A stretch of DNA of 64,000 nucleotides, taken from Polychytrium aggregatum. Its lineage: Eukaryota; Chytridiomycota; Chytridiomycetes; Polychytriales. The translations under genes were made by a program, and so were the position numbers. The stretch lies in NCBI RefSeq assembly GCF_025602895.1, contig NW_026516214.1, positions 974,619 to 1,038,618 on the forward strand. Direction: 5' to 3'. Below are positions 26,679-35,061 of this stretch, piece by piece (position 1 is the stretch's first letter; each line of letters opens with the position of its first letter). The notes under the pieces are model-generated. The model did not search any database. It saw only the letters and a program-made list of their open reading frames with translations, and was not told the origin of the DNA.

Positions 26679-26963
26679 CGGGCAGACGGCAGGGGCCTTG
26701 GGCAGACAGACAGGCTCACGGCAGAGCCTCACAGGAGAGATCGAAACGTTGGGCAGACGGCGGGGGCCTTGGGCAGACAGACAGGCTCACGGCAGAGCCT
26801 CACAGGAGAGATCGGAGCGTTGGGCAGACAGACAGGCTCACGGCAGAGCCTCACAGGAGAGATCGGAGCGTTGGGCAGACGGCGGGGGCCTTGGGCAGAC
26901 AGACAGGCTCACGGCAGAGCCTCACAGGAGAGATCGGAGCGTTGGGCAGACGGCGGGGGCCTT
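26679..26963. repeat. 71-bp minisatellite, left block (D leader)
   Basis: Four units starting at 26698, 26769, 26820 and 26891, plus a degenerate partial before them. Spacing is 71, 51 and 71 bp; the 51-bp step lacks the second half-unit. Each unit starts TTGGGCAGAC and that 10-mer recurs inside it, so the unit is compound. The block ends at GCCTT (26959-26963), the left target duplication of C2. It continues at 33368. Confidence 0.92.
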
Positions 26964-27754
26964 TGTTAGAGTCCGAAGGGGACTCAACGGCAAAAGAAGA
27001 AGTGAGCTCGAAGTGAGCTCAGGGAAGGCAAGGGTAAAGTCCGAAGTGGACTCGGAGAGGGAGCGAGGGAAGCAAAGATCCGTTCAAGATAAGACTAGTC
27101 TCGAAATGAGACGTGAGGAACACTCAGAGAATAAAGTAGAAGGCACTTTATTTAGTCCTATTTTGAACGCTGAGGTTCGACTACACATCGCGGGGGTCAG
27201 GCTATTTATAGACAAGTCCGGACTTGGCAGCGAAGGGCGGCCAAGGGAGGGAAAAGTGGGCGATCGAGCAGGGCGAAGGGGGCGATGCACGAACGAGGGC
27301 CGAGAAGGACCACCGAGACAGGCAGAGAACCAAAGCGAGGGAGGCGCAAGCAAAAGCGAAGCACCTGGCAGGAGAAACGTGCAAAGGCGAAGCAATGTGA
27401 CTCAACGTCCAAGAAGCGGATTGGTCAAGTATAAGGTTGGGGCAAATGCATGCGAGATGAACAAGAGATCGGGGCGGTCAGGCAGGTCATGAGTCACCGG
27501 TGGTGGGACACATGACCGGCAGCCGAATTGCAACCAATCGCAGCAAGGCGCGTGCACAAACAAACCGGCGCGTGCGAAGAAGACAAAGGAAGCGGAGCAG
27601 CGCGGGGAAACGGAAGTGCGGAAGGAGCGGAAATGGCAGGCAAAAGGCGGAAAATTGGAGGGGAACTGCAAAGCTACACACAAACAAACAGAAAGGCAAA
27701 AGAACAGCCAAGTGTGCAGTCAAAGTGGAGAACAAGCAGAAGCTATCCCTAACA
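26964..27754 (-). repeat. C2 3' LTR
   Basis: 791 bp, plus-strand TGTTAGAGTCC to TATCCCTAACA, the same as 32577-33367. It carries the hairpin array described for the C3 LTR. Confidence 0.94.
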
Positions 27755-27768
27755 TCATCCCCTTCCTT
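27755..27768 (-). other. C2 polypurine tract
   Basis: Element sense AAGGAAGGGGATGA, directly against the 3' LTR. The pol stop TAA overlaps its start. Confidence 0.75.
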
Positions 27769-30700
27769 AGCGACGAACTCCGGGCGTCGCCTTCGGCTTT
27801 GAGGGATAGCGAAGGTGGAAGTCAGCAACAAGATCAGTGGCGTGGGAAACATTGGCAGCGGGCTCCCAAGACCGGTCAGTCTCGGAATAGCCCTTCCACT
27901 GAACCAAGTACTGTAAGCGACCACGGAAGAGCCGAGAATCGAGAACAGTCTCGACCTCAAACTCTTCCTGGGAGTCAACAAGAATGGGTGGAGGTTCGGG
28001 TTGGGTGAACTCGGGAACAATGTCCTTCGTTCGGGGTTCAAGGAGGGATACATGAAAGACGGGGTGGACTTTGAGTGTGGAAGGGAGTTTAAGTTCAAAG
28101 GCAACGGGGTTGATGCGGCGAAGAACTTTAAAGGGGCCAAGCTTTTTCTGATCAAGCTTGTTGGAGGGACGAAGGGTGCGGATGTGGCGACGATCAAGAA
28201 AAACGAGGTCGCCAACGGAGATGTCGGGAGTGGGGAGACGGGATTTGTTGGCCTGCAAAGTGTAGGACTCTTGGGCAACCCGGAGGTTGGCCTTGAGATC
28301 CTCGAGAACGGTCTGAAGTCGGTCGACACGTTCTTCGGCAGAGGGCACAACAGAAGGATCACGGATGATGGAGGGATCAAAAATGGGGTGATGGCCATGG
28401 ACTGCAAAGAAGGGAGTCATGCCAGTGGAGGTGTTTTCCGAGTTGTTGTAAGTGAACTCGGCAAGGGGAAGGTGAAGGGTCCAGTCGTCTTGCAGGTAAT
28501 TGCAATGGATACGCAAATACTGCTCGATGACCTGGTTGAGAACCTCGGTCGAACCGTCGGTCTCGGGGTGGAAGGCAGAAGAAAGGGAAATCTTCGTCTT
28601 CAGAAGCTCATTGAAGCGCCTCCAGAAGGCCGAAGTAAACTGAGTTCCTCGGTCCGAAACAATAGACCGGGGACAACCATGCAAGCGGAAGATGTGGGAG
28701 AGGAAGAGTTCGGCGGTTTGCTCGCCTGTAACCGTCTTCGTGGTGGGCACAAAGTGTGCTTGTTTGGACAGGCGGTCCTTAACCACGAAGATGGAGTCAA
28801 AGCCGTTCGAAGGTGGGAGATCCGTGATGAAGTCCATCGACAGGTCCCACCAACGTTCGGAAGGAACGGGGAGAGGGTGAAGTAAACCATAAGGGGAGTG
28901 ACGGGACGGCTTGGCTCGCTGGCACGCTTCACAATTAGCAATGAAGCGACGCACAGACTTACGAAGCCGGGGCCAGTGAAAGTCCCGGGAGATGAGCTCA
29001 ACGGTCTTGGCAAGACCAAAGTGACCAGCGGCAGCGGAGCAGTGACGTTGCTCAAACACTTTGAGCTGGAGCTCGGGGGAAGGGACAACGATCAGGTCTT
29101 TAAAGTAAAGGAGACCGTCACGGAAGGAGTAATCGCCATCAAGACGTTTGGCGTTGAAGTCAGAAAGAAGGGAACAAGAAAGGGTGGCAGCTCGAATCTC
29201 GGAAAGAAAATCGGGGTTCGAGCCGATAACGGTGATGCTGTCGAGAGAAATAGACTCGAACAGCTGAAGGAAGTTGGTGGAGTGGAGGGAGTCACCAGGC
29301 TTTATCTCAAAGTCAGAACGGCGACTGAGAGCATCGGCTTTGGTGTTGAGGCGACCAGGGCGGTGGTAAATGCGAAAAGCAAAATCAGAAAGGAATTGGG
29401 CCCACCGGAACTGGCGGCGAGAAAGTTGGGAAGCGGAAGTGAACCGGGTGAGGTTCTGGTGATCAGAGAAAACAAGAGTGGGATGATCGGGGTCGGCAGC
29501 CATCAAGTAATGACGCCAGGCAGTAAAGGAATCGACAATAGCAAGGAGCTCTTTGTCGTGGGTGTCATAATTCACCTCGGCGGGACGGAATTGCCGAGAG
29601 TGAAAAGCAACGGGGTGAAGAGCGCCGTCAGGGTCAAACTGGGAAAGGACGGCACCCAGAGCAAAGTCAGAAGCATCGGGCTCGATGACAGCGGGTTTGG
29701 AGGAATCAAAGTAACGAAGAATAGGTGCGGAAGTGAATGAACGTTTAAGAGAATCAAAAGCCTCTTGGGCCTCGGGAGACCAAGAGAAGGTGGAGGATTT
29801 GGTGGTGAGTGAAGTCAAAGGACGAGCAAGTGCGGAAAAGTCCTTGACGAAGCGGCGGTAAAAGTTTGCGAAACCAATAAAAACTTGGATGTCGCGAGCA
29901 GAAGAGGGAACAGGCCAAAGGGAAACGGCCTCGACCTTGGCAGGGTCCATTTTAATGCCATCGGCAGAAATGATCATGCCGAGAAAGTCAACTTCAGAAA
30001 GGTCAAAAGAACACTTGGCCGGATTGACCTTAAGAGAGTGTTCACGAAGGCGAGAAAGAACAAGCTTAACATGCTCCTCATGCTCCAGGGGATCTTTTGA
30101 GAAGATCAGGATGTCGTCAAGATAAATGACAACACAGACACCAAGGAGGTCCGAGAAGATGTCGTTCATAAAAAACTGAAAAGCAGCGGGGGCATTCGAA
30201 AGACCAAAGGGGATAACATTGTACTCGTAAGAGCCAGATTTGCAAACAAAAGCAGTCTTCCACTCATCGCCCTTCTTGACACGAACCAAGTGGTAAGCAT
30301 CAGGAAGGTCAAGGTGTGAGAAGACGCGGGCAGAAGAAAGTTTATCCAGAAGATCCTGGAAGAGGGGAAGAGGGTAGCGGTTCTTCTTCGTGATGGCATT
30401 GAGGCCCCGGTAGTCGACGCAAAGGCGAAGACCACCATTGGGCTTCTTCACGAAGAAGCAGGGAGCACCAACGGGAGACGAGGATTTGGAGATCCAACCA
30501 CGTGCGAGGGCGTTGGTCAGATACTCCGAAAGAGCAGATTCCTCGGCCGGGGACAAAGGATAGACTTTCCCCGGCTTTGGCAAACGAGGTTCCTTTCCAT
30601 CCTCGGTCCGTACAAACTCAATAGACAAGTCATACGGACGGTGAGGAGGCAAGGAAGAAGGAGGGTCAGACTTGAGGCTGAAAACGTCGCCAAACTCATT

Positions 30701-31582
30701 GTATTTGAGCGGGACACCTCGAGAGTCAACAGGGGTGCCAGACTCGGCATACACCTTCGTCGTGAGCACGGACCTTATCGACACCGTAGGATACGTCTCC
30801 GGCGAAGGAGGACGGATATCCATTTGGGCAGCGAAAATGTCGAGCTTGTCTTCCCGTGCAAGACGGAGAAGACTCGCCGCATTAACGAGCTCAATGTCGG
30901 GCGAAGATAAAGCCGTTGGCTCTTCAGAAAGCGAAGCAGAGTCAAGGCGGGAAGAAAGGGAAGGCGAAGTGCCAAAGGAGGGAACCGGTGTAAGGGAAGG
31001 ACCGGAGGGAGGAGTCAAAGGCGAAGTGCCCGAAGGGGGAGGCGAATAGCCGGAAGGGGACGAAGTGTCCAAGGAGGAAGCAGAGACATCCGCGAGGATG
31101 TGTCCATCAGCAAGGCAAGAGGGATCGGAGAACGAAAGGGAGAGGGACTTCCAATTGACAACTGGATTATGCAAGCGCATCCAGGGAAGACCAAGAGTGA
31201 TGGGAGTGGTGGAGAGTCGAGTCACAAGAAAAGAAATCGACTCGGTGTGGGAACCAATGGTCAACGTCACAGGAACGGTTTGGAAACGAATGAAACCGGC
31301 CGAAGAACCATCAGCAAGGGAAACGGAGTAGGGAGTAGAAAGAGGGATAAGAGAGAGTTTATGGAGATCCGCAAAGGCAGGATCAATGAGGGCAAGAGCG
31401 GTGCATCCATCATCAATAAAGACAGAAAGGGAGATGGAGACCGGGCCAGAAAGACTCATGACGACAAGAGTGGCCGGAAGAAGAAGCTTATCGTCCGATA
31501 GTGACGAGTCAGAGGGGGAAGATGTTCGTATCGCCGAACAGACCACCTCGCTTACTTGCGAGGTGCTGCTCGGCTGTGAGCA
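27767..31582 (-). CDS. pol: C2 pol: protease, RT, RNase H, integrase, chromodomain
   Basis: 1271 residues if entered by slippage. The protease-like segment reads FIDDGCTALALID near nt 31410, with DDG where DTG or DSG is normal, then the GLPWM flap-end motif. A Ser/Pro-rich linker leads to RT with VDYRGLN and YLDD (VVIYLDDILIFS) near 30135. RNase H has EPDASDFALG; the HHCC finger is HCSAAAGHFG...CEACQRAK. Integrase D-D-E residues lie within MDFITDLP, VSDRGTQF and DGSTEVLNQV, followed by a chromodomain (EFEVETVLDS...WKGY...SWEP). It is unbroken, and closely similar copies occur in C1 and C3. Confidence 0.94.
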   Translation of the reverse strand, partial: CSQPSSTSQVSEVVCSAIRTSSPSDSSLSDDKLLLPATLVVMSLSGPVSISLSVFIDDGCTALALIDPAFADLHKLSLIPLSTPYSVSLADGSSAGFIRFQTVPVTLTIGSHTESISFLVTRLSTTPITLGLPWMRLHNPVVNWKSLSLSFSDPSCLADGHILADVSASSLDTSSPSGYSPPPSGTSPLTPPSGPSLTPVPSFGTSPSLSSRLDSASLSEEPTALSSPDIELVNAASLLRLAREDKLDIFAAQMDIRPPSPETYPTVSIRSVLTTKVYAESGTPVDSRGVPLKYNEFGDVFSLKSDPPSSLPPHRPYDLSIEFVRTEDGKEPRLPKPGKVYPLSPAEESALSEYLTNALARGWISKSSSPVGAPCFFVKKPNGGLRLCVDYRGLNAITKKNRYPLPLFQDLLDKLSSARVFSHLDLPDAYHLVRVKKGDEWKTAFVCKSGSYEYNVIPFGLSNAPAAFQFFMNDIFSDLLGVCVVIYLDDILIFSKDPLEHEEHVKLVLSRLREHSLKVNPAKCSFDLSEVDFLGMIISADGIKMDPAKVEAVSLWPVPSSARDIQVFIGFANFYRRFVKDFSALARPLTSLTTKSSTFSWSPEAQEAFDSLKRSFTSAPILRYFDSSKPAVIEPDASDFALGAVLSQFDPDGALHPVAFHSRQFRPAEVNYDTHDKELLAIVDSFTAWRHYLMAADPDHPTLVFSDHQNLTRFTSASQLSRRQFRWAQFLSDFAFRIYHRPGRLNTKADALSRRSDFEIKPGDSLHSTNFLQLFESISLDSITVIGSNPDFLSEIRAATLSCSLLSDFNAKRLDGDYSFRDGLLYFKDLIVVPSPELQLKVFEQRHCSAAAGHFGLAKTVELISRDFHWPRLRKSVRRFIANCEACQRAKPSRHSPYGLLHPLPVPSERWWDLSMDFITDLPPSNGFDSIFVVKDRLSKQAHFVPTTKTVTGEQTAELFLSHIFRLHGCPRSIVSDRGTQFTSAFWRRFNELLKTKISLSSAFHPETDGSTEVLNQVIEQYLRIHCNYLQDDWTLHLPLAEFTYNNSENTSTGMTPFFAVHGHHPIFDPSIIRDPSVVPSAEERVDRLQTVLEDLKANLRVAQESYTLQANKSRLPTPDISVGDLVFLDRRHIRTLRPSNKLDQKKLGPFKVLRRINPVAFELKLPSTLKVHPVFHVSLLEPRTKDIVPEFTQPEPPPILVDSQEEFEVETVLDSRLFRGRLQYLVQWKGYSETDRSWEPAANVSHATDLVADFHLRYPSKPKATPGVRR

Positions 31583-32505
31583 TTTCCCGAGTTCCGTTTG
31601 ACCAGAACCGGGCACTGCTGAACATCGCGACTGCCGGGACAAGACTTTTCCCCGCAGTACAAGCAGAGACCCTGCTCACGACGTCGCTTTTTCTCGACGT
31701 CGGAGAGCTTAGCAGGGCGGACCGAGACAGAGTCAAGGTCCATGGGAGTGGGTGCAGAAGAGGAGGAAGAAGAAACATGCGCGGGAGAATGGTGGTGATG
31801 GGGAGCAGAGCGAGAAGAAGGAGGAGGAGGTTGGGAACGGGAGGAGACCTTGAGACGATGGAGGGCATCGTCGTACTCGACCGCTGCCTTGATCAACTCG
31901 GGCAAGGAAGCGGGAGCGGGGCGGAGACCGATGAGGTGGAACTTGACCTCAGACTTCAAACCCTCCTTGAAGAAGTGCATCTTGGTGGGTTCATCGGTCT
32001 GGACCCGGGCGGCAAGTTGGACGAAGCGGGTGGCAAAGGCTTGGCAGGACTTGAGCTGGACCAAGCGCTTGAGGTCGTTGAGGGCCTTATCTTGCGAGGA
32101 GGCCGTGTCCTCACCGAAGGTCGACTTGAGGGCAACTTCGAAATCGGCGAAGGAAGCGGGGAAGCGGTTGGCCATGTAGAAGGCGGCCTCGTACCACTTG
32201 AAGGCTTCGCCGCGGAGGAAGGAGGTGGCGTAAAGGACCTTCTGGCGCTCGGGCGCAAAGAAGGCAGGATCGGCGAGGAAGACGAGGTGGCACTGGGCGA
32301 GGAAGGCCGTCGTCTCGTCGCGGGAACCTAGGAACTCCTTGGGCTTGTTCACCTGGTAGACCTGGCGGGGAGCGGCGGCGGGAGCTTGCAGATCTTGGAT
32401 CTGACGATGGAGAGCAGCGTTCTGGGTCATGAGGGCGTTCATACGCTCCTCCATGCGCGCCAGGTACGCATTGAGATCTGCCGGGGGTGCAGCAGGCTCA
32501 GCCAT
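31552..32505 (-). CDS. gag: C2 gag: capsid/nucleocapsid protein
   Basis: 317 residues from ATG 32505 (MAEPAAPPADLNAYL). A heptad-like N-terminus is followed by the gag core at about 65-200 and a Ser/Pro/His-rich linker. A cysteine cluster near 275 reads CLYCGEKSCPGSRDVQQC, i.e. CX2CX4CX8C with no His. All C copies share this, so it is a family trait and not decay. The tail KRNSGNAHSRAAPRK overlaps pol by 31 nt at GGGAAAT. Confidence 0.93.
   Translation of the reverse strand: MAEPAAPPADLNAYLARMEERMNALMTQNAALHRQIQDLQAPAAAPRQVYQVNKPKEFLGSRDETTAFLAQCHLVFLADPAFFAPERQKVLYATSFLRGEAFKWYEAAFYMANRFPASFADFEVALKSTFGEDTASSQDKALNDLKRLVQLKSCQAFATRFVQLAARVQTDEPTKMHFFKEGLKSEVKFHLIGLRPAPASLPELIKAAVEYDDALHRLKVSSRSQPPPPSSRSAPHHHHSPAHVSSSSSSAPTPMDLDSVSVRPAKLSDVEKKRRREQGLCLYCGEKSCPGSRDVQQCPVLVKRNSGNAHSRAAPRK
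31582..31588 (-). promoter_or_regulatory. C2 -1 frameshift site GGGAAAT
   Basis: Gag codons TCG GGA AAT GCT give G GGA AAT in slippery register. Pol is -1 to gag and open onward to 27767. The same heptamer sits at the same place in C1 (35025-35031) and C3 (41305-41311). Confidence 0.75.
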
Positions 32506-32562
32506 CGGATCGACGAGGGAAAGAGAGGCGAAAGAAGAAGAAAGGCCGGGAAGCCAAGAGGG

Positions 32563-32574
32563 AGCGTTCAAAAT
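32563..32574 (-). other. C2 self-primer binding site
   Basis: Element sense ATTTTGAACGCT, two bases inside the LTR, is an exact complement of AGCGTTCAAAAT, which lies 39 nt downstream of TATAAATA in the same LTR. Confidence 0.77.
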
Positions 32575-32576
32575 GA

Positions 32577-33367
32577 TGTTAGAGTCCGAAGGGGACTCAA
32601 CGGCAAAAGAAGAAGTGAGCTCGAAGTGAGCTCAGGGAAGGCAAGGGTAAAGTCCGAAGTGGACTCGGAGAGGGAGCGAGGGAAGCAAAGATCCGTTCAA
32701 GATAAGACTAGTCTCGAAATGAGACGTGAGGAACACTCAGAGAATAAAGTAGAAGGCACTTTATTTAGTCCTATTTTGAACGCTGAGGTTCGACTACACA
32801 TCGCGGGGGTCAGGCTATTTATAGACAAGTCCGGACTTGGCAGCGAAGGGCGGCCAAGGGAGGGAAAAGTGGGCGATCGAGCAGGGCGAAGGGGGCGATG
32901 CACGAACGAGGGCCGAGAAGGACCACCGAGACAGGCAGAGAACCAAAGCGAGGGAGGCGCAAGCAAAAGCGAAGCACCTGGCAGGAGAAACGTGCAAAGG
33001 CGAAGCAATGTGACTCAACGTCCAAGAAGCGGATTGGTCAAGTATAAGGTTGGGGCAAATGCATGCGAGATGAACAAGAGATCGGGGCGGTCAGGCAGGT
33101 CATGAGTCACCGGTGGTGGGACACATGACCGGCAGCCGAATTGCAACCAATCGCAGCAAGGCGCGTGCACAAACAAACCGGCGCGTGCGAAGAAGACAAA
33201 GGAAGCGGAGCAGCGCGGGGAAACGGAAGTGCGGAAGGAGCGGAAATGGCAGGCAAAAGGCGGAAAATTGGAGGGGAACTGCAAAGCTACACACAAACAA
33301 ACAGAAAGGCAAAAGAACAGCCAAGTGTGCAGTCAAAGTGGAGAACAAGCAGAAGCTATCCCTAACA
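32577..33367 (-). repeat. C2 5' LTR with promoter
   Basis: 791 bp. In element sense TATAAATA is followed by AGCGTTCAAAAT after 39 nt, then AATAAAG within a hairpin, and four further short hairpins up to the LTR end. Confidence 0.94.
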
Positions 33368-34328
33368 GCCTTGGGCAGACAGACAGGCTCACGGCAGAGC
33401 CTCACAGGAGAGATCGGAGCGTTGGGCAGACGGCGGGGGCCTTGGGCAGACAGACAGGCTCACGGCAGAGCCTCACAGGAGAGATCGGAGCGTTGGGCAG
33501 ACGGCGGGGGCCTTGGGCAGACAGACAGGCTCACGGCAGAGCCTCACAGGAGAGATCGGAGCGTTGGGCAGACGGCGGGGGCCTTGGGCAGACAGACAGG
33601 CTCACGGCAGAGCCTCACAGGAGAGATCGGAGCGTTGGGCAGACGGCGGGGGCCTTGGGCAGACAGACAGGCTCACGGCAGAGCCTCACAGGAGAGATCG
33701 GAGCGTTGGGCAGACGGCGGGGGCCTTGGGCAGACAGACAGGCTCACGGCAGAGCCTCACAGGAGAGATCGGAACGTTGGGCAGACGGCGGGGCCTCAGA
33801 CAGACAGACAGGCTCACGGCAGAGCCTCACAGGAGAGATCGAAACGTTGGGCAGACGGCGGGGGCCTTGGGCAGACAGACAGGCTCACGGCAGAGCCTCA
33901 CAGGAGAGATCGGAACGTTGGGCAGACGGCGGGGCCTCAGACAGACAGACAGGCTCACGGCAGAGCCTCACAGGAGAGATCGGAGCGTTGGGCAGACGGC
34001 GGGGCCTCGGACAGACAGACAGGCTCACGGCAGAGCCTCACAGGAGAGATCGAAACGTTGGGCAGACGGCGGGGGCCTTGGGCAGACAGACAGGCTCACG
34101 GCAGAGCCTCACAGGAGAGATCGGAGCGTTGGGCAGACGGCGGGGGCCTTGGGCAGACAGACAGGCTCACGGCAGAGCCTCACAGGAGAGATCGGAGCGT
34201 TGGGCAGACGGCGGGGGCCTTGGGCAGACAGACAGGCTCACGGCAGAGCCTCACAGGAGAGATCGGAACGTTGGGCAGACGGCGGGGGCCTCGGGCAGAC
34301 AGACAGGAGGAGAGATCGGAACGTTGGG
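33368..34328. repeat. 71-bp minisatellite, right block (D leader)
   Basis: Thirteen full units (first start 33371, then 33442, 33513, 33584 and so on) and a truncated fourteenth. Steps are 70-71 bp, with point variants at GGAGCG/GGAACG/GAAACG and CCTTGGG/CCTCAGA. It lies between the D primer site and D gag, so it is transcribed as 5' leader. All three plus-strand frames are free of stops, giving long meaningless ORFs. Before C2 inserted, the array was about 17 units. Confidence 0.94.
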
Positions 34329-34359
34329 AAAACTGGACGCGAGAGGAGAACCGTCGTTG

Positions 34360-34371
34360 CCGATGCTACCA
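34360..34371 (-). other. D tRNA-type primer-binding site
   Basis: Element sense TGGTAGCATCGG, directly against the 5' LTR, the same 12 bases as in B and E. LTR plus primer site form ATGG, opening a 44-codon upstream frame that ends inside the minisatellite. It is not in frame with gag. Confidence 0.8.
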
Positions 34372-34672
34372 TGTAGCCAAGGCCACTATATTTTTCCAGA
34401 TGATCTCCAGCAGAGCAGGGCGAGGGGGCGGCCTTATATGTCCAGCAGCCTGACGCGTTGACGCGCCCAGAGTCATACAGGAGCGCGCCCCATTTCCTTA
34501 TCCGTTCCCCAGCTACACACACACACACAGTAACCCAGGACTACTCCCTCGATACACTACAATCTTTCCCACGGTGCTACAGCAGTCAGTTCTCATCCGT
34601 TCTGGATGAAATCGGTATCGTAAGAAAGCTCTCGCTCACGGCTATACCTCGATTATCCTCAATCGTGTCACA
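34372..34672 (-). repeat. D 5' LTR
   Basis: 301 bp, the same as 21405-21705. In element sense ACATATAAGG is the likely TATA box. Followed on the plus strand by the duplication CCCAC and the rest of C1 gag. Confidence 0.92.
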
Positions 34673-34677
34673 CCCAC

Positions 34678-35061
34678 CTGATCGGTCTCCGCCCCGCTCC
34701 CGCTTCCTTGCCTGAGTTGATCAAGGCAGCGGTCGAGTACGACGATGCCCTTCATCGTCTCAAGGTCTCCTCCCGTTCCCAACCTCCTCCTCCTTCTTCT
34801 CGCTCTGCTCCCCATCACCACCATTCTCCCGCGCATGTTTCTTCTTCCTCCTCTTCTGCACCCACTCCCATGGACCTTGACTCTGTCTCGGTCCGCCCTG
34901 CTAAGCTCTCCGACGTCGAGAAAAAGCGACGTCGTGAGCAGGGTCTCTGTTTGTACTGCGGGGAAAAGTCTTGTCCCGGCAGTCGCGATGTTCAGCAGTG
35001 CCCGGTTCTGGTCAAACGGAACTCGGGAAATGCCCACAGCCGAGCAGCACCTCGCAAGTAA
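34678..35061 (+). CDS. gag: C1 gag, C-terminal part
   Basis: Continues C1 gag from LIGLRPAPASLPELIKAAVEY through the Ser/Pro/His-rich linker to the His-less cysteine cluster CLYCGEKSCPGSRDVQQC and the stop at 35061. The frame joins 20835-21404 exactly when D and one CCCAC are taken out, so C1 gag was intact when D inserted. Confidence 0.88.
   Translation: MIGLRPAPASLPELIKAAVEYDDALHRLKVSSRSQPPPPSSRSAPHHHHSPAHVSSSSSSAPTPMDLDSVSVRPAKLSDVEKKRRREQGLCLYCGEKSCPGSRDVQQCPVLVKRNSGNAHSRAAPRK
35025..35031 (+). promoter_or_regulatory. C1 -1 frameshift site GGGAAAT
   Basis: Same heptamer and register as in C2, with gag codons TCG GGA AAT GCC. Pol is open from 35031. Confidence 0.75.

Larger units (their letters stand above)
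26964..33367 (-). mobile_element. Element C2: intact family C chromovirus in the D minisatellite
   Basis: 6404 bp with two 791-bp LTRs that look identical (26964-27754, 32577-33367) and a perfect duplication GCCTT (26959-26963, 33368-33372). It has a self-primer site, gag and pol both open with a -1 slippery site, and a polypurine tract. This is the reference copy of family C and probably the youngest event in its nest. Confidence 0.95.
21405..34672 (-). mobile_element. Element D: Ty3/gypsy chromovirus in C1 gag, itself split by C2
   Basis: Has two 301-bp LTRs that look identical (21405-21705 and 34372-34672) and a perfect target duplication CCCAC (21400-21404, 34673-34677). Reading leftward it has a tRNA-type primer site, a minisatellite leader, gag-protease, a frame break, then RT-RNase H-integrase-chromodomain. 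C2 (6404 bp plus duplication) lies within the minisatellite. Without C2, D is about 6.9 kb. Unlike the other families, protease is in frame with Gag. Confidence 0.92.

Noticed and set aside
26679-34328. Repeat block as a CRISPR-like array
   Set aside because: Units are directly tandem with no unique spacers, the setting is a eukaryotic retrotransposon leader, and there are no cas genes.
33113-34461. Three long plus-strand ORFs (up to 446 codons) across the minisatellite
   Set aside because: The 71-bp unit has no stop in any plus frame and is not a multiple of three, so all frames stay open. The product is repeat translation with no domain, on the strand opposite to element D.
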